Translations under genes and position numbers: made by a program
The notes under the pieces: generated by a model
What the model was told of the DNA's origin: nothing
Database searches by the model: none
The model's input: the letters and a program-made list of their open reading frames with translations, nothing else
In this document: positions 30,014 to 39,279 of the stretch, piece after piece
How the letters are laid out: each line of letters begins with the position of its first letter
Numbering within the stretch: position 1 is the first letter of the stretch
DNA from: a bacterium
GTDB lineage: Bacteria > Patescibacteriota > Saccharimonadia > Saccharimonadales > UBA4665
Reading direction: 5' to 3'
Assembly (NCBI GenBank): GCA_021777375.1
Contig: JAJYDV010000002.1
Span: 1-64,000 of the forward strand
Length of the DNA: 64,000 nt

Positions 30014-30406
30014 TTAGACTGCTCCGTTATGGTGTGCCAGCAATAATCCGATTACGCTAACGGTTACCAAAATGATATCTAGCATCGGGTGCTTAGATAC
30101 AAAATCTTCGCCCCGAATAAAGACCTTGTGCCAGGCAAAAGCGTGCCGCAGCAAGAAAATTGCAAGAGCTCCAACCCCAACGCTTGATTCAAGTAGCGTG
30201 GAGAAGCTGAAAGCTGTTAAGCTAGGTGTTGAGTTAGCGGCAATTGGAGTGTGCCAGATGCTGGCTACAAAAAAACCCATCCCAATGATTGCAATTATTG
30301 GCAAGTACGGCCAGTAAGGCTTCAGATAACTTTTATTAACGCGGTGATGGCCAGCTTTAATTTTTTTATGAGCAACACCTGTTCGGGGCTTAGTAGTAAG
30401 TGACAT
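30014..30406 (-). CDS. Hypothetical multi-TM membrane protein
   Basis: 130 aa, basic N-terminus then hydrophobic segments; 2 bp from convergent dnaE stop. Confidence 0.55.
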   Translation of the reverse strand: MSLTTKPRTGVAHKKIKAGHHRVNKSYLKPYWPYLPIIAIIGMGFFVASIWHTPIAANSTPSLTAFSFSTLLESSVGVGALAIFLLRHAFAWHKVFIRGEDFVSKHPMLDIILVTVSVIGLLLAHHNGAV

Positions 30407-30426
30407 CTTTGTTTTAGCTTTACACT

Positions 30427-30933
30427 TTAAACTATACCATAAGTCAAATAGTATAAGGCCATTGCAGCGGCTGTGCTGACATTAAAAGACTCTTTTTGCC
30501 CAAGCATCGGAATCTCGACTATCTTAGTACAAATCTTAAGAATCTCAGGATCTACGCCGCTAACTTCGTTGCCTACTATTAGGGCGACGTCCTTACTGCT
30601 TTTAAACTTGCTTAGTGGAGTAGAGGCGGGGTTCTGTTCAAGAGCGACAACCTTAATGCCTTGAGATTTGAGAATATTAACTAGCTTTTTAACATCCGAT
30701 TGATATTCCCAAGGTTGAGTTAGCTCGGCGCCAAGTGAAGTTTTGGCAATCCGCCGGTTAATTTTTTCTACAAGATATGGTGGCCGTTCATCTCCTTTCG
30801 ATACCTTAGGAAAAGGGGAAATCCCACAGAGAAATACTTTGCTAATTCCCAAGCCTTCAGCAACCCGAAGCAGAGCGCCAACGTTATGAGCGCTGCGCAG
30901 GTTATCCGCAATGAGGTAGAGCTTCCGAGACAT
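30427..30933 (-). CDS. TrmH/SpoU-family RNA 2'-O-methyltransferase
   Basis: LRSAHNVGALLRVAEGLGI, ALIVGNEVSGVDPEIL, IPMLGQKESFNVSTAAAMALY. Confidence 0.92.
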   Translation of the reverse strand: MSRKLYLIADNLRSAHNVGALLRVAEGLGISKVFLCGISPFPKVSKGDERPPYLVEKINRRIAKTSLGAELTQPWEYQSDVKKLVNILKSQGIKVVALEQNPASTPLSKFKSSKDVALIVGNEVSGVDPEILKICTKIVEIPMLGQKESFNVSTAAAMALYYLTYGIV

Positions 30934-31020
30934 CTATCTAGATATCATACAAGAAGTTGGTGAAGATATAAGCGCTCATGCTTTATACTAGATGCAGCAG
31001 CTAATGCTTACTAAAAACAC

Positions 31021-32634
31021 ATGAGTGAAGATTTAAGATACACCGAAGAGCAAGCTTCGCAGCGGCGGGCCCGGCTGCTTGGTTTTGATTATGTCAATAC
31101 TTCGCAAAATGGCGGGCATAAGCAGATCTACGTTAACTTAATTAGCGTAGCTGAAATGCGCGAACTTAAATCCTTACCGATATTTGCCGATGCCAATCAT
31201 ATAACTTTTGGCATACTAAACACCACGCCCCAGTCCGCGATACGATTACTAAGGGATAAATTTAACGATCGTAGGGTGACCTTCGCTTTAATATCGGACA
31301 CCGGTTTTCGGGAGTACATGAACCTTTATGATCCGCCTAAACAAATTGTCTATCACGATATTGAATTAAAAGACGCCGGATCAAAAGCTCTAATTGATCA
31401 GATATCCACAATACTAAACGAGGTTAGAGCTGACGATATGCTAGCTTACCTCGTATCTCAAGCGCACCGCTTGAATGCCAGCGACATTCACATAGAAACA
31501 CAAGTCGAAAATGTGCGCATTCGCATCCGTATTGATGGCGTTCTACATGTTATTGCGCGCCTGCCTTTTGATAAATATCGCGTTCTTTTGTCGGCAATTG
31601 CAAGTGCTGGAAATATCTCTACTGGATCGAACGAAGCTCAACAAGGACATATTGCTCAGAAAGTAAAAATGGCTGACGGAACTGATGTAGATGTCAATGT
31701 TCGACTTGAAACGGTTCCTACGATCAACGGCATCGATATCGTGATGCGTTTGTTTAATATGGATGAAAAGCGTTTTGTACTAGATAAGCTAGGATTATCC
31801 GATAGCGAGCGCGGAGTAGTCGACTCAATAATCGCCAAACCTTCGGGTTTAGTGATGGTCGTTGGACCAACCGGATCTGGCAAGACTACGACCCTGTATT
31901 CGATATTAAATAGCCTTAATAATGAGCAAAGAAAAATCATTACAATTGAGGATCCCGTAGAATTTCAGTTTAGAGGAATTACTCAAATCTCTGTTCACTC
32001 TAGCGATGTCACAGACAGTGATACGGTTTTTGCAGATAAGCTAAGGGCGGTTTTAAGACTTGATCCTGACGTCGTTATGGTTGGCGAAATTAGAGATCAG
32101 GATACAGCGCGTACAGCTCTTCAAGCATCACTTACCGGGCATTTAGTGCTTACCACATTCCACGCTGGTAATGCCGCAGCAGCATTAACGCGGCTATCAG
32201 ACATTATTGGTCAAAATCCCCTATTTGTTTCGGCTATCCGGCTAATTATGGCTCAGCGTTTGATTCGACGTCTAGATAATGAAACCAGACAGGAATACGA
32301 ACCTAGTGAGGCCGAGATACGAGTAATCCAATCAGTTATAAATACTTTGCCGGAAGGTTATGAACGGCCAACTATAGATGGGTTAAAACTTTACCGCCCG
32401 GGTTCTAGCGAAAGTAATCCCTACGGCTACTCAGGATTACTAGCAATTCGTGAGCAGCTAACCATGAGTGAGGCGATTAGCAAAGTAATTACTACTCCTG
32501 GACAAGTAGTTAGTACTGAAGACATAGAGCAAGCGGCACGAGCGAGCGGTATGACAACTATGCTTCAGGATGCCATATTAAAAGTCGTGGCCGGTCTGTC
32601 TACGCTTGACGAAGTATTCAGAGTTATCGGTTAG
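31021..32634 (+). CDS. GspE/PilB-type secretion/pilus assembly ATPase lacking the Cys4 zinc site
   Basis: GPTGSGKTTTLYSILN, ITIEDPVEFQFRGITQISV, MVGEIRDQDTARTALQASLTGHLVLTTFHA. Confidence 0.92.
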   Translation: MSEDLRYTEEQASQRRARLLGFDYVNTSQNGGHKQIYVNLISVAEMRELKSLPIFADANHITFGILNTTPQSAIRLLRDKFNDRRVTFALISDTGFREYMNLYDPPKQIVYHDIELKDAGSKALIDQISTILNEVRADDMLAYLVSQAHRLNASDIHIETQVENVRIRIRIDGVLHVIARLPFDKYRVLLSAIASAGNISTGSNEAQQGHIAQKVKMADGTDVDVNVRLETVPTINGIDIVMRLFNMDEKRFVLDKLGLSDSERGVVDSIIAKPSGLVMVVGPTGSGKTTTLYSILNSLNNEQRKIITIEDPVEFQFRGITQISVHSSDVTDSDTVFADKLRAVLRLDPDVVMVGEIRDQDTARTALQASLTGHLVLTTFHAGNAAAALTRLSDIIGQNPLFVSAIRLIMAQRLIRRLDNETRQEYEPSEAEIRVIQSVINTLPEGYERPTIDGLKLYRPGSSESNPYGYSGLLAIREQLTMSEAISKVITTPGQVVSTEDIEQAARASGMTTMLQDAILKVVAGLSTLDEVFRVIG

Positions 32635-32655
32635 CAAGATCAGTTTGAAAAATAA

Positions 32656-32705
32656 CACAAAAGAGCTCTTATTGGAGTTCATATTTCCCTAAAGAGCTCT
32701 TTGTG
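32656..32705. terminator. Candidate bidirectional terminator between convergent genes
   Basis: CACAAAAGAGCTCTT-N20-AAAGAGCTCTTTGTG, near-perfect inverted repeat. Confidence 0.55.
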
Positions 32706-32725
32706 CCAGAACCAGATTTTAATAT

Positions 32726-33712
32726 TTATTTGTTGCCGTTGTTGTTGCTCACAGTGTGATTGTTAGTGTGATTGTTGTTAACAGTGTGACTGTTATTGTT
32801 GCTGGTACTAGTGGATGTGTTGCCAGAATTTGAATTGTTGGAATCGCTAGTAGAAGTGTTATTTGAGTCAGTGCTGATGTTAGTGTTGGATGAAGTATTG
32901 CCAGAGTTTGTGTTGTTGTTGTTGGTAGTAGTGTCGGATGAAGTATTGCCAGAGTTTGTGTTTCCAGTGTCCGTGTTACTAGTAACGTTTGTCGTAGTAA
33001 TGTTATTGTTCAGGCTAGTGTTGTTAGTGGTACTAGAGTTTCCTGAATTTGAGCCGGAACTGTTATTGTTACTACTAGTGGTCTGATTGTAAGAGTTGTC
33101 AGTACTGCTACTTGGGTTATTGTTATTATTGCCCGAGCCATTGCCATCACTGGAGTTGGTTGAATTTCCTGAAGACGTATTGTTGTTGGAATCGTTGCCG
33201 TTTAAAGATCCATTAAGTGTGTTATAGCTACCCGTGGTGTTATAGCTATCCTTATTGTTATTAGTTGTTTCTGTAGTAGTAGTGGCAGTATTGTAGCTAC
33301 CGGTGGATGTGGTGGTGTTGTAGGTATTTGAAGTATTTGTCTCAGTGTTATAGCTGTTTTCGGTTCCTACTGGCCATGAATAGCCGGAATTATTGGCATT
33401 ATTTGAATTGTTCGTTGAGCCAGTTGTTGCAGTAGATCCTGAGCCCGATCCAGCATTACCCGTCGTGTTGCTTGAGCCAACCGAATTACTTTGTGTAGTA
33501 GGTTGTGTGCACTGGCTTTGGTTAGTGCTAGTAGTAACGTCAGAGACTTTAGCATAGGACAGAAATTGCTTATCGAGTAAAGCAAAATTAGCGCGGTTCA
33601 TGCTGTTTAGCGCATATACAGAAACTAGAACCATTGCCGCACCGGCCATAAAAGCCAGCACGTAATTATAAATAACTGGCATCTCGAACGATACCGTTGA
33701 GCGACTTTTCAT
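32726..33712 (-). CDS. Membrane-anchored Asn/Ser/Thr/Gly-rich low-complexity surface protein
   Basis: N-terminal YNYVLAFMAGAAMVLVSVYAL, then ~250 residues almost only N/S/T/G; start taken at internal ATG 33712. Confidence 0.75.
   Translation of the reverse strand: MKSRSTVSFEMPVIYNYVLAFMAGAAMVLVSVYALNSMNRANFALLDKQFLSYAKVSDVTTSTNQSQCTQPTTQSNSVGSSNTTGNAGSGSGSTATTGSTNNSNNANNSGYSWPVGTENSYNTETNTSNTYNTTTSTGSYNTATTTTETTNNNKDSYNTTGSYNTLNGSLNGNDSNNNTSSGNSTNSSDGNGSGNNNNNPSSSTDNSYNQTTSSNNNSSGSNSGNSSTTNNTSLNNNITTTNVTSNTDTGNTNSGNTSSDTTTNNNNTNSGNTSSNTNISTDSNNTSTSDSNNSNSGNTSTSTSNNNSHTVNNNHTNNHTVSNNNGNK
32888..32962. repeat. Two direct copies of a 27-bp repeat at 48-bp spacing within the low-complexity gene
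   Basis: GGATGAAGTATTGCCAGAGTTTGTGTT at 32888-32914 and 32936-32962. Confidence 0.85.
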
Positions 33713-34014
33713 TTCTTTATACCCTCTTTCCCCACTCTTAAAATAAATTGTAGAAAAAACTAAATGTTTTGTTTTCAATAGAATAAACACAAGTTTACAG
33801 AAACGCCAGCATATGTCTTAGCATAAGCGCATTAAAAGCCTTGGTTATCCACAAACTAAACAGAAACTATGCGTAGTAAAAAAAACATGTTTTCTTGATT
33901 TTTATTAAATAGTTTCAGTATTTAGAAATGATGCAAATTTTGTAATATTTTTAAAAATTAGTTTTGAAGTTGATTATTTACAGAGACCAGATAATAGTGT
34001 AGTCTAGTACGGTT

Positions 34015-34515
34015 ATGTCGTTAGTTATAGACTCACTTAATCGTTCCAACATGAAGCCGCAAGTTGTCCAAGTACGCAGTGGTGATACTGTTCGTGTGCA
34101 TCAGCGCGTGCGTGAGGGCAGTAAGGAACGGGTCCAGGTGTTCCAAGGCCTGGTTATTAAGACTTCTAAGCAAGGTGGTCATTTAAATCGGATCACTGTT
34201 AGGCGTGTAAGCGGTGGTGTTGGTGTTGAGAAGAGCTTTTTAATGCATAGCCCGCTAATTGTTAAGGTTGAGGTTACTAAGCGCAGTAAAGTTCGGCGCA
34301 ATTACTTAGCCTATATGCGTGATTTAACTGGTAAAGCGGCCCGCTTAAGCGGTATAGAATTTGATCGGCAAGCAGTTAACGAGACTTTAGAAGTTTCCGA
34401 GAATGTTCTTTTAGACGAAGTCAGCAAGCCGGATATTGAAACACCGAAGACTAAAACTCCCGACGAGGATGTTGAAGCCAAAATAGATTCAACAGAAACC
34501 GAAGCAAAAGAGTAA
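34015..34515 (+). CDS. rplS: 50S ribosomal protein L19 with acidic C-terminal extension
   Basis: RSGDTVRVHQRVREGSKERVQVFQGLVIK, FLMHSPLIVKVEVTKRSKVRRNYLAYMRD. Confidence 0.94.
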   Translation: MSLVIDSLNRSNMKPQVVQVRSGDTVRVHQRVREGSKERVQVFQGLVIKTSKQGGHLNRITVRRVSGGVGVEKSFLMHSPLIVKVEVTKRSKVRRNYLAYMRDLTGKAARLSGIEFDRQAVNETLEVSENVLLDEVSKPDIETPKTKTPDEDVEAKIDSTETEAKE

Positions 34516-34570
34516 TTTATTCTAGTAACTAGTAAGTAAATTCGTTAAATCAAGCTAAACTAATAAAATA

Positions 34571-35140
34571 ATGAGCTTGATGGTAGTCGGAATTGATGAA
34601 GTCGGCCGAGGATGCATTGCCGGACCGTTAGTTGTTGGAGCGGTCGCGCTGGATCGTCCAATCGATGGACTGCGCGATTCTAAAGTTTTGTCTAGTATTA
34701 AACGGCTAGTGTTGGCTCAGCGTATCTATAGTGAGGCATTATTTTTTGGAATAGGGTGGGTAAGTGCGGCTGAGCTGGATCGCATAGGCCTTACTAATGC
34801 CCATTCATTAGCATCGAAACGCGCCCTTGAAAGCATGAAATCATCAATCGCAAAGTATTTATTAGACGGCAATTATAACTATTTGCCACAAGAGTATAGC
34901 CCGGTCGAGTTATTAGTTCACGGCGACGCTTTAGAGCCCGCAATTAGTGCCGCCTCTATCATTGCTAAGGTAGCCAGAGACAATTTTATGATTAATCTAG
35001 CTCGATACTATCCCGAGTATGGTTTCGATAATCATGTTGGTTATGCCACTCAGGCGCACATTAAAGCCCTAAACAAGTATGGAGTCTCGCCGCACCACCG
35101 CAAATCATTTGAGCCGGTTAAGTCTATTTTGCAGGTTTAA
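34571..35140 (+). CDS. rnhB: Ribonuclease HII
   Basis: VVGIDEVGRGCIAGPLVVGAVAL, LRDSKVLS, AASIIAKVARDN. Confidence 0.94.
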   Translation: MSLMVVGIDEVGRGCIAGPLVVGAVALDRPIDGLRDSKVLSSIKRLVLAQRIYSEALFFGIGWVSAAELDRIGLTNAHSLASKRALESMKSSIAKYLLDGNYNYLPQEYSPVELLVHGDALEPAISAASIIAKVARDNFMINLARYYPEYGFDNHVGYATQAHIKALNKYGVSPHHRKSFEPVKSILQV

Positions 35141-37703
35141 GATAAAAAGCTGCAATCTTGGCCGCATCACGTTCTTTCCAAAGCGCCTGCCAAGTTATGG
35201 TTTCTAGGGCTTGATTAAATGGTCGTTTAAAGCTGGGTGTTAGATGCTTATTAAAAAACTCCTCAAAATCTTTCAAAAATGAGAAATCGTTTATGCCTCG
35301 AGCCACGTAGTTAGGCATGCGCGAAAAACTCAGATCGGAACCGAGATTTTTTTCCAGCCATCCCCAATGCTGTTTCAGCCATTGCCACGACAGATCTTTG
35401 GCAAAGCGGTTAGCAAAACTATAGCTTACCCAATAAGCTACGTCTTGCAGACGCACTGCATCGGATGTAATTAAGTCTAAGGAGCGGGCAATAAGCTCTG
35501 GTTGCTTAAAATTAGTTAAAGCAGATGCTAATGCCAGACGCTCTTCGCTACTGTCACTATTATTATGCATTTCTAAAAATAAATTAAACTCCTTGGCGCC
35601 GCCCTTTTTAGCTATAGTTTGATAAATAAGTGAGCGAATATCCGGATGGATTGTTACCTTAGTGCGGTTACTAAAGCGCGAGCGGACTTGGCTAAGCGCA
35701 TCCGGCTCATTGCTCATAGTGGCCAGTCCAAGAATTAGCGGCCGTAGCAGTTTATCGAAATGCGAATCCTCTTTTTTCTCATCCCAGCCGAGACGGGTGT
35801 ATTGTTCGGCAATTAGTTTATGCACTGAAGGATTCATTGCCTCACGTAAAGGTTCATTAGTGTCGATTAGAGTGCTGCGAACCCGAGCTAAATTTGAGGC
35901 GATTATCTCCCAAACTACTACATTGTTTTCATGCAAATAGGAGTTAAGCAACTTTAAAGCTGCATCGGTGCTAATTAGACCGGCTTTGGCTGCTTCAAAA
36001 TAGTCTGACAGTAAACCTAATCGGTCAAGAGGATCAAGCTTTAGCTGGCTTATGAGATCCATTAAGATATGAAGTTGGCGGTCGTCATAAATGACTCTAT
36101 AAAAACCACTGCGCCCTTGGTTTAGTACCAAAGGCTGCTTATTGTTAGCTAATTTGATGTTTATTAACTGCTCGGTTTTAGACAGCATAGCTAAACCCAA
36201 TTTCGGATTAGAGTTAAGCGGCAGCGGCCAAGTCGTTTCCTGATGTTTAGCTTTTGGAGAAAGGTAAAAGCGGGATTGAGATAGTTGCAATCTGTCTTTA
36301 GAAAATGTAGCTTTAAGAAGTGGATATCCGGATTGAGTAGTCCAGTCAGTCATAAAATTGGCAACCGGCTTGCCAGCTGTTTCCTCCCAAGCTTGCCATA
36401 AATCACTGGACTCGGTATTTGAGTAACTGTGTTTCTTTAGATAGATTTGGAGGCCTTTTTTAAAATCTTCATCACCTAAATAGCGCATTAGCATGTATAG
36501 GACACTAGCACCCTTCTCGTAGCTAATATTATCGAAAATGGAGCGAATTTCGTCCGGATGGTGAATTGCGACATTGACTGGATGAGTATACTCGAGCGAG
36601 TCAATTTTTAAAGCCGTCGCTTGCTCGTCAACAATAAACTGTACCCATACTTTCCATTCCGGAAACAAAGCGTCGACAGCTACATAGCTCATTAGCGAGG
36701 CGAAACTTTCGTTAAGCCATAAGTCATTCCACCAACGCATAGTAACAAGGTTACCAAACCATTGGTGAGTCAGTTCGTGAGCAATCACATTAGCGACGTA
36801 CTGCTTCATATTTAGACTGGTGTTTGCCGGGTCAACTATTAGACCTTGCTCACGAAAGGTTACAAGTCCCCAATTCTCCATTGCGCCACTGGCAAAGTCT
36901 GGCAACGCTACTAAATCGCATTTTGACAATGGATAGTCAATAGAGAAATATTGATTATAAAAATCTAAACACCGACTCGCGGTTTCAAGTGCAAAACTTG
37001 TATTTTTTATTAGGTCTGGGCGAGAGTACGTACGAACCCTCACGCCTGCTTTAGTAGTTGTCTCTAAATAGTCCAGTTTGCCAATAACGAAAGCTAATAG
37101 ATAAGTGCTCATCTTTGGTGTCGGAGCAAAAATAAACTCTTTAAACCCGGTTGCGTAATCCTTAGTTTCTATCAGCTCCGTATTAGCAAGTACAGTATTC
37201 CCTCGGCCAGTGATTAAGGATAGATTAAAAACCGCCTTGGCTTCCGGTTCATCGATACATGGGAAAACCTCGCGCGCATGATGGCTTTCAAACTGTGTAG
37301 CTAAAATGATTTCTTGTTTTTTAGAATCAGCTGTGTCATAAAAGCAAGGATACAGTCCTTCCATAGGTCGGGTGATGCGTCCACTATATTCAAGCTGGAT
37401 GGTGTATTCTCCCGGGTATAGTAAAGAGCTGCTGTGAAGTCTTAGCTCCTCATAACCTTGATGAACGGCAATCCGGCTCAAAGCTATCTCTTTTAGCGCA
37501 TCGTGATTTTTAACAAATAGCCGGGCCGATTTAATTTTTAATCTTTGGGCATGTAGCATGATCCGTTTTGACGGACGTCCACTTTTACGGCCGACCAGTT
37601 CTAACTTTCCCTCAAACCGCATTTTGTCTTTATCAGGATTAAGTTGCAGTTGGTACGAATGCGGCTCAAACTGGTCGTATAACCGGCGCACAAATCGGCT
37701 CAT
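35124..37703 (-). CDS. M1-family aminopeptidase (PepN-like)
   Basis: GAMENWGLVTFRE, VIAHELTHQWFGNLVTMRWWNDLWLNESFA. Confidence 0.95.
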   Translation of the reverse strand: MSRFVRRLYDQFEPHSYQLQLNPDKDKMRFEGKLELVGRKSGRPSKRIMLHAQRLKIKSARLFVKNHDALKEIALSRIAVHQGYEELRLHSSSLLYPGEYTIQLEYSGRITRPMEGLYPCFYDTADSKKQEIILATQFESHHAREVFPCIDEPEAKAVFNLSLITGRGNTVLANTELIETKDYATGFKEFIFAPTPKMSTYLLAFVIGKLDYLETTTKAGVRVRTYSRPDLIKNTSFALETASRCLDFYNQYFSIDYPLSKCDLVALPDFASGAMENWGLVTFREQGLIVDPANTSLNMKQYVANVIAHELTHQWFGNLVTMRWWNDLWLNESFASLMSYVAVDALFPEWKVWVQFIVDEQATALKIDSLEYTHPVNVAIHHPDEIRSIFDNISYEKGASVLYMLMRYLGDEDFKKGLQIYLKKHSYSNTESSDLWQAWEETAGKPVANFMTDWTTQSGYPLLKATFSKDRLQLSQSRFYLSPKAKHQETTWPLPLNSNPKLGLAMLSKTEQLINIKLANNKQPLVLNQGRSGFYRVIYDDRQLHILMDLISQLKLDPLDRLGLLSDYFEAAKAGLISTDAALKLLNSYLHENNVVVWEIIASNLARVRSTLIDTNEPLREAMNPSVHKLIAEQYTRLGWDEKKEDSHFDKLLRPLILGLATMSNEPDALSQVRSRFSNRTKVTIHPDIRSLIYQTIAKKGGAKEFNLFLEMHNNSDSSEERLALASALTNFKQPELIARSLDLITSDAVRLQDVAYWVSYSFANRFAKDLSWQWLKQHWGWLEKNLGSDLSFSRMPNYVARGINDFSFLKDFEEFFNKHLTPSFKRPFNQALETITWQALWKERDAAKIAAFYLKPAK

Positions 37704-37826
37704 AACTTTTAGCTATCCTCTCTCTGTTTACTGCTTAATTCTAGTTTAGCATGCTAAACTTAAGAAACAGGTTGGAAACGGTAATTGACTTAGAGCGACT
37801 TATAATGCTAAGGTAATACTATACGT

Positions 37827-37856
37827 ATCCGGCCGAATAATCAGGTCGGATTTTTT
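37827..37856 (+). terminator. Intrinsic terminator inside the nusA 5' leader
   Basis: ATCCGGCC-gaataatca-GGTCGGAT then TTTTT; 8-bp stem with one G-U; neighbouring upstream gene is divergent. Confidence 0.7.
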
Positions 37857-37887
37857 AATAGCCATAAAATAAGTTAAAGGCAGAACT

Positions 37888-39096
37888 ATGGATAATAATT
37901 TTGATTTCAAACAGTTAAGCGTCGCAATTAGAGCAATTGCAGAGGAGAAGAATCTTCCCGAGGAAACTGTGCAAGAAGCAGTAGAGCAAGCTTTAGCCGC
38001 CGCTTATCGACGCGACTATGGTGACCGTGATCAAGAGATCAGGGTTAAGATGAATTTAAATACCGGGGATGTCGATGCCTACACATCAAAAGAAGTTGTC
38101 GAAAAAGTTGAAAACCCGGCCTTCCAGATATCACTAGGTGAAGCTCAGGTAATGCAGAAGAATATTAAGATCGGCGATTTAATCGAGGTACACCAAAAAG
38201 TTGAAAATTTTGGTCGAGTTGCGGCTCAAACGGCTAAACAGGTAATCTTGCAGCGTCTGCGTGAAGCTGAGCGGGAAATTATTATGGCCGAGTTTGAAGA
38301 CAAAATCGGAACGGTCATTAACGCAATCGTTAACCGGGTGGAAGGAAGCGTGGTGCGTGTGGATTTAGGTCGTGCGCAGGGTATTATGCCAAGAAGTGAA
38401 CAGATTCAGGGTGAACGTTACTATCCCGGACAGCGCATTAAGGTCTTTCTTAAAGACGTTGAACGAGGCTTTAGGGGACCGCAGCTGGTTGTCAGTCGTG
38501 GTAACAAGGAATTTATCGAGTGGTTATTTAGAGGCGAAGTCCCAGAAATGGAATCCGGCGCCGTAGAAATTAAGGAATTGGCTCGCGAGGCTGGTGTGCG
38601 CAGCAAAATAGCCGTAGCCAGCAATGTGCCGGGCGTAGACCCAGTCGGTACTTTTGTAGGAGGTCATGGCACGAGAGTCAATGCTGTAATGAGCGAGATC
38701 GGCGAGCAGGAAAAAATCGACATTATTGTCTATAGTGATAAACCTGCGGTATTTATTACTAATGCCCTTAGCCCCACTAAAGTTACTTCCGTTACCGTCG
38801 ATGAGACTGCTAAACGCGCGCTAGTTAAAGTACCCGAAGATCAACAAAGTATTGCAATTGGAAAGGGTGGACAGAACGTTCGTTTGGCTAGCAAGCTTAC
38901 TGATTATGAAATAGATATTGTGGCTGATGCTAACGAAGTTAGCGCTGAGCCAGAAGAATCCCAAAATCAATTTGAAAAAAAGTCCCCCGTCGCAGTTGCC
39001 AAACCGCCACTGCCTGGACGGATTAAAAAGAAGACTGAATTAGAGAGCAGTTTAATTGATGCGATTGAGTCCACGCCAGAGGATCAAAGCAACTAA
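37888..39096 (+). CDS. nusA: Transcription termination/antitermination protein NusA
   Basis: YRRDYGDRDQEIRVKMN, S1 domain, NALSPTKVTSV, QQSIAIGKGGQNVRLASKLTDYEIDIV. Confidence 0.95.
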   Translation: MDNNFDFKQLSVAIRAIAEEKNLPEETVQEAVEQALAAAYRRDYGDRDQEIRVKMNLNTGDVDAYTSKEVVEKVENPAFQISLGEAQVMQKNIKIGDLIEVHQKVENFGRVAAQTAKQVILQRLREAEREIIMAEFEDKIGTVINAIVNRVEGSVVRVDLGRAQGIMPRSEQIQGERYYPGQRIKVFLKDVERGFRGPQLVVSRGNKEFIEWLFRGEVPEMESGAVEIKELAREAGVRSKIAVASNVPGVDPVGTFVGGHGTRVNAVMSEIGEQEKIDIIVYSDKPAVFITNALSPTKVTSVTVDETAKRALVKVPEDQQSIAIGKGGQNVRLASKLTDYEIDIVADANEVSAEPEESQNQFEKKSPVAVAKPPLPGRIKKKTELESSLIDAIESTPEDQSN

Positions 39097-39123
39097 TTAG
39101 CACTCTTGACTGGTGAGTGCTAG
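39097..39123 (+). promoter_or_regulatory. CIRCE operator (HrcA binding site) upstream of clpC
   Basis: TTAGCACTC-N9-GAGTGCTAG; contains the -35 TTGACT, followed after N18 by TATTAT. Confidence 0.92.
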
Positions 39124-39279
39124 AACGAGTATTATGTATATAATTGTCTATTTTGGACAATTTATATAACATAAATTAAGTACCCCAAATGCAGACTATC
39201 ATTAGCGTAATTTTTGCGCGCTAAGCATAAACAGTAAATCTTACAGCCGGGGCTCAAGGAAAGGTGCTAAATAGTAACT

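Noticed and set aside
32796-33086. 96-aa plus-strand ORF of mostly V/L/E
   Set aside because: Complement of the Asn/Ser/Thr codon repeats of the low-complexity gene; an artefact of repetitive AAY/ACW codons.
33791-34014. Possible origin of replication
   Set aside because: Only one perfect DnaA box, no dnaA/dnaN/rpmH/parAB, and no change in gene orientation bias across the region.
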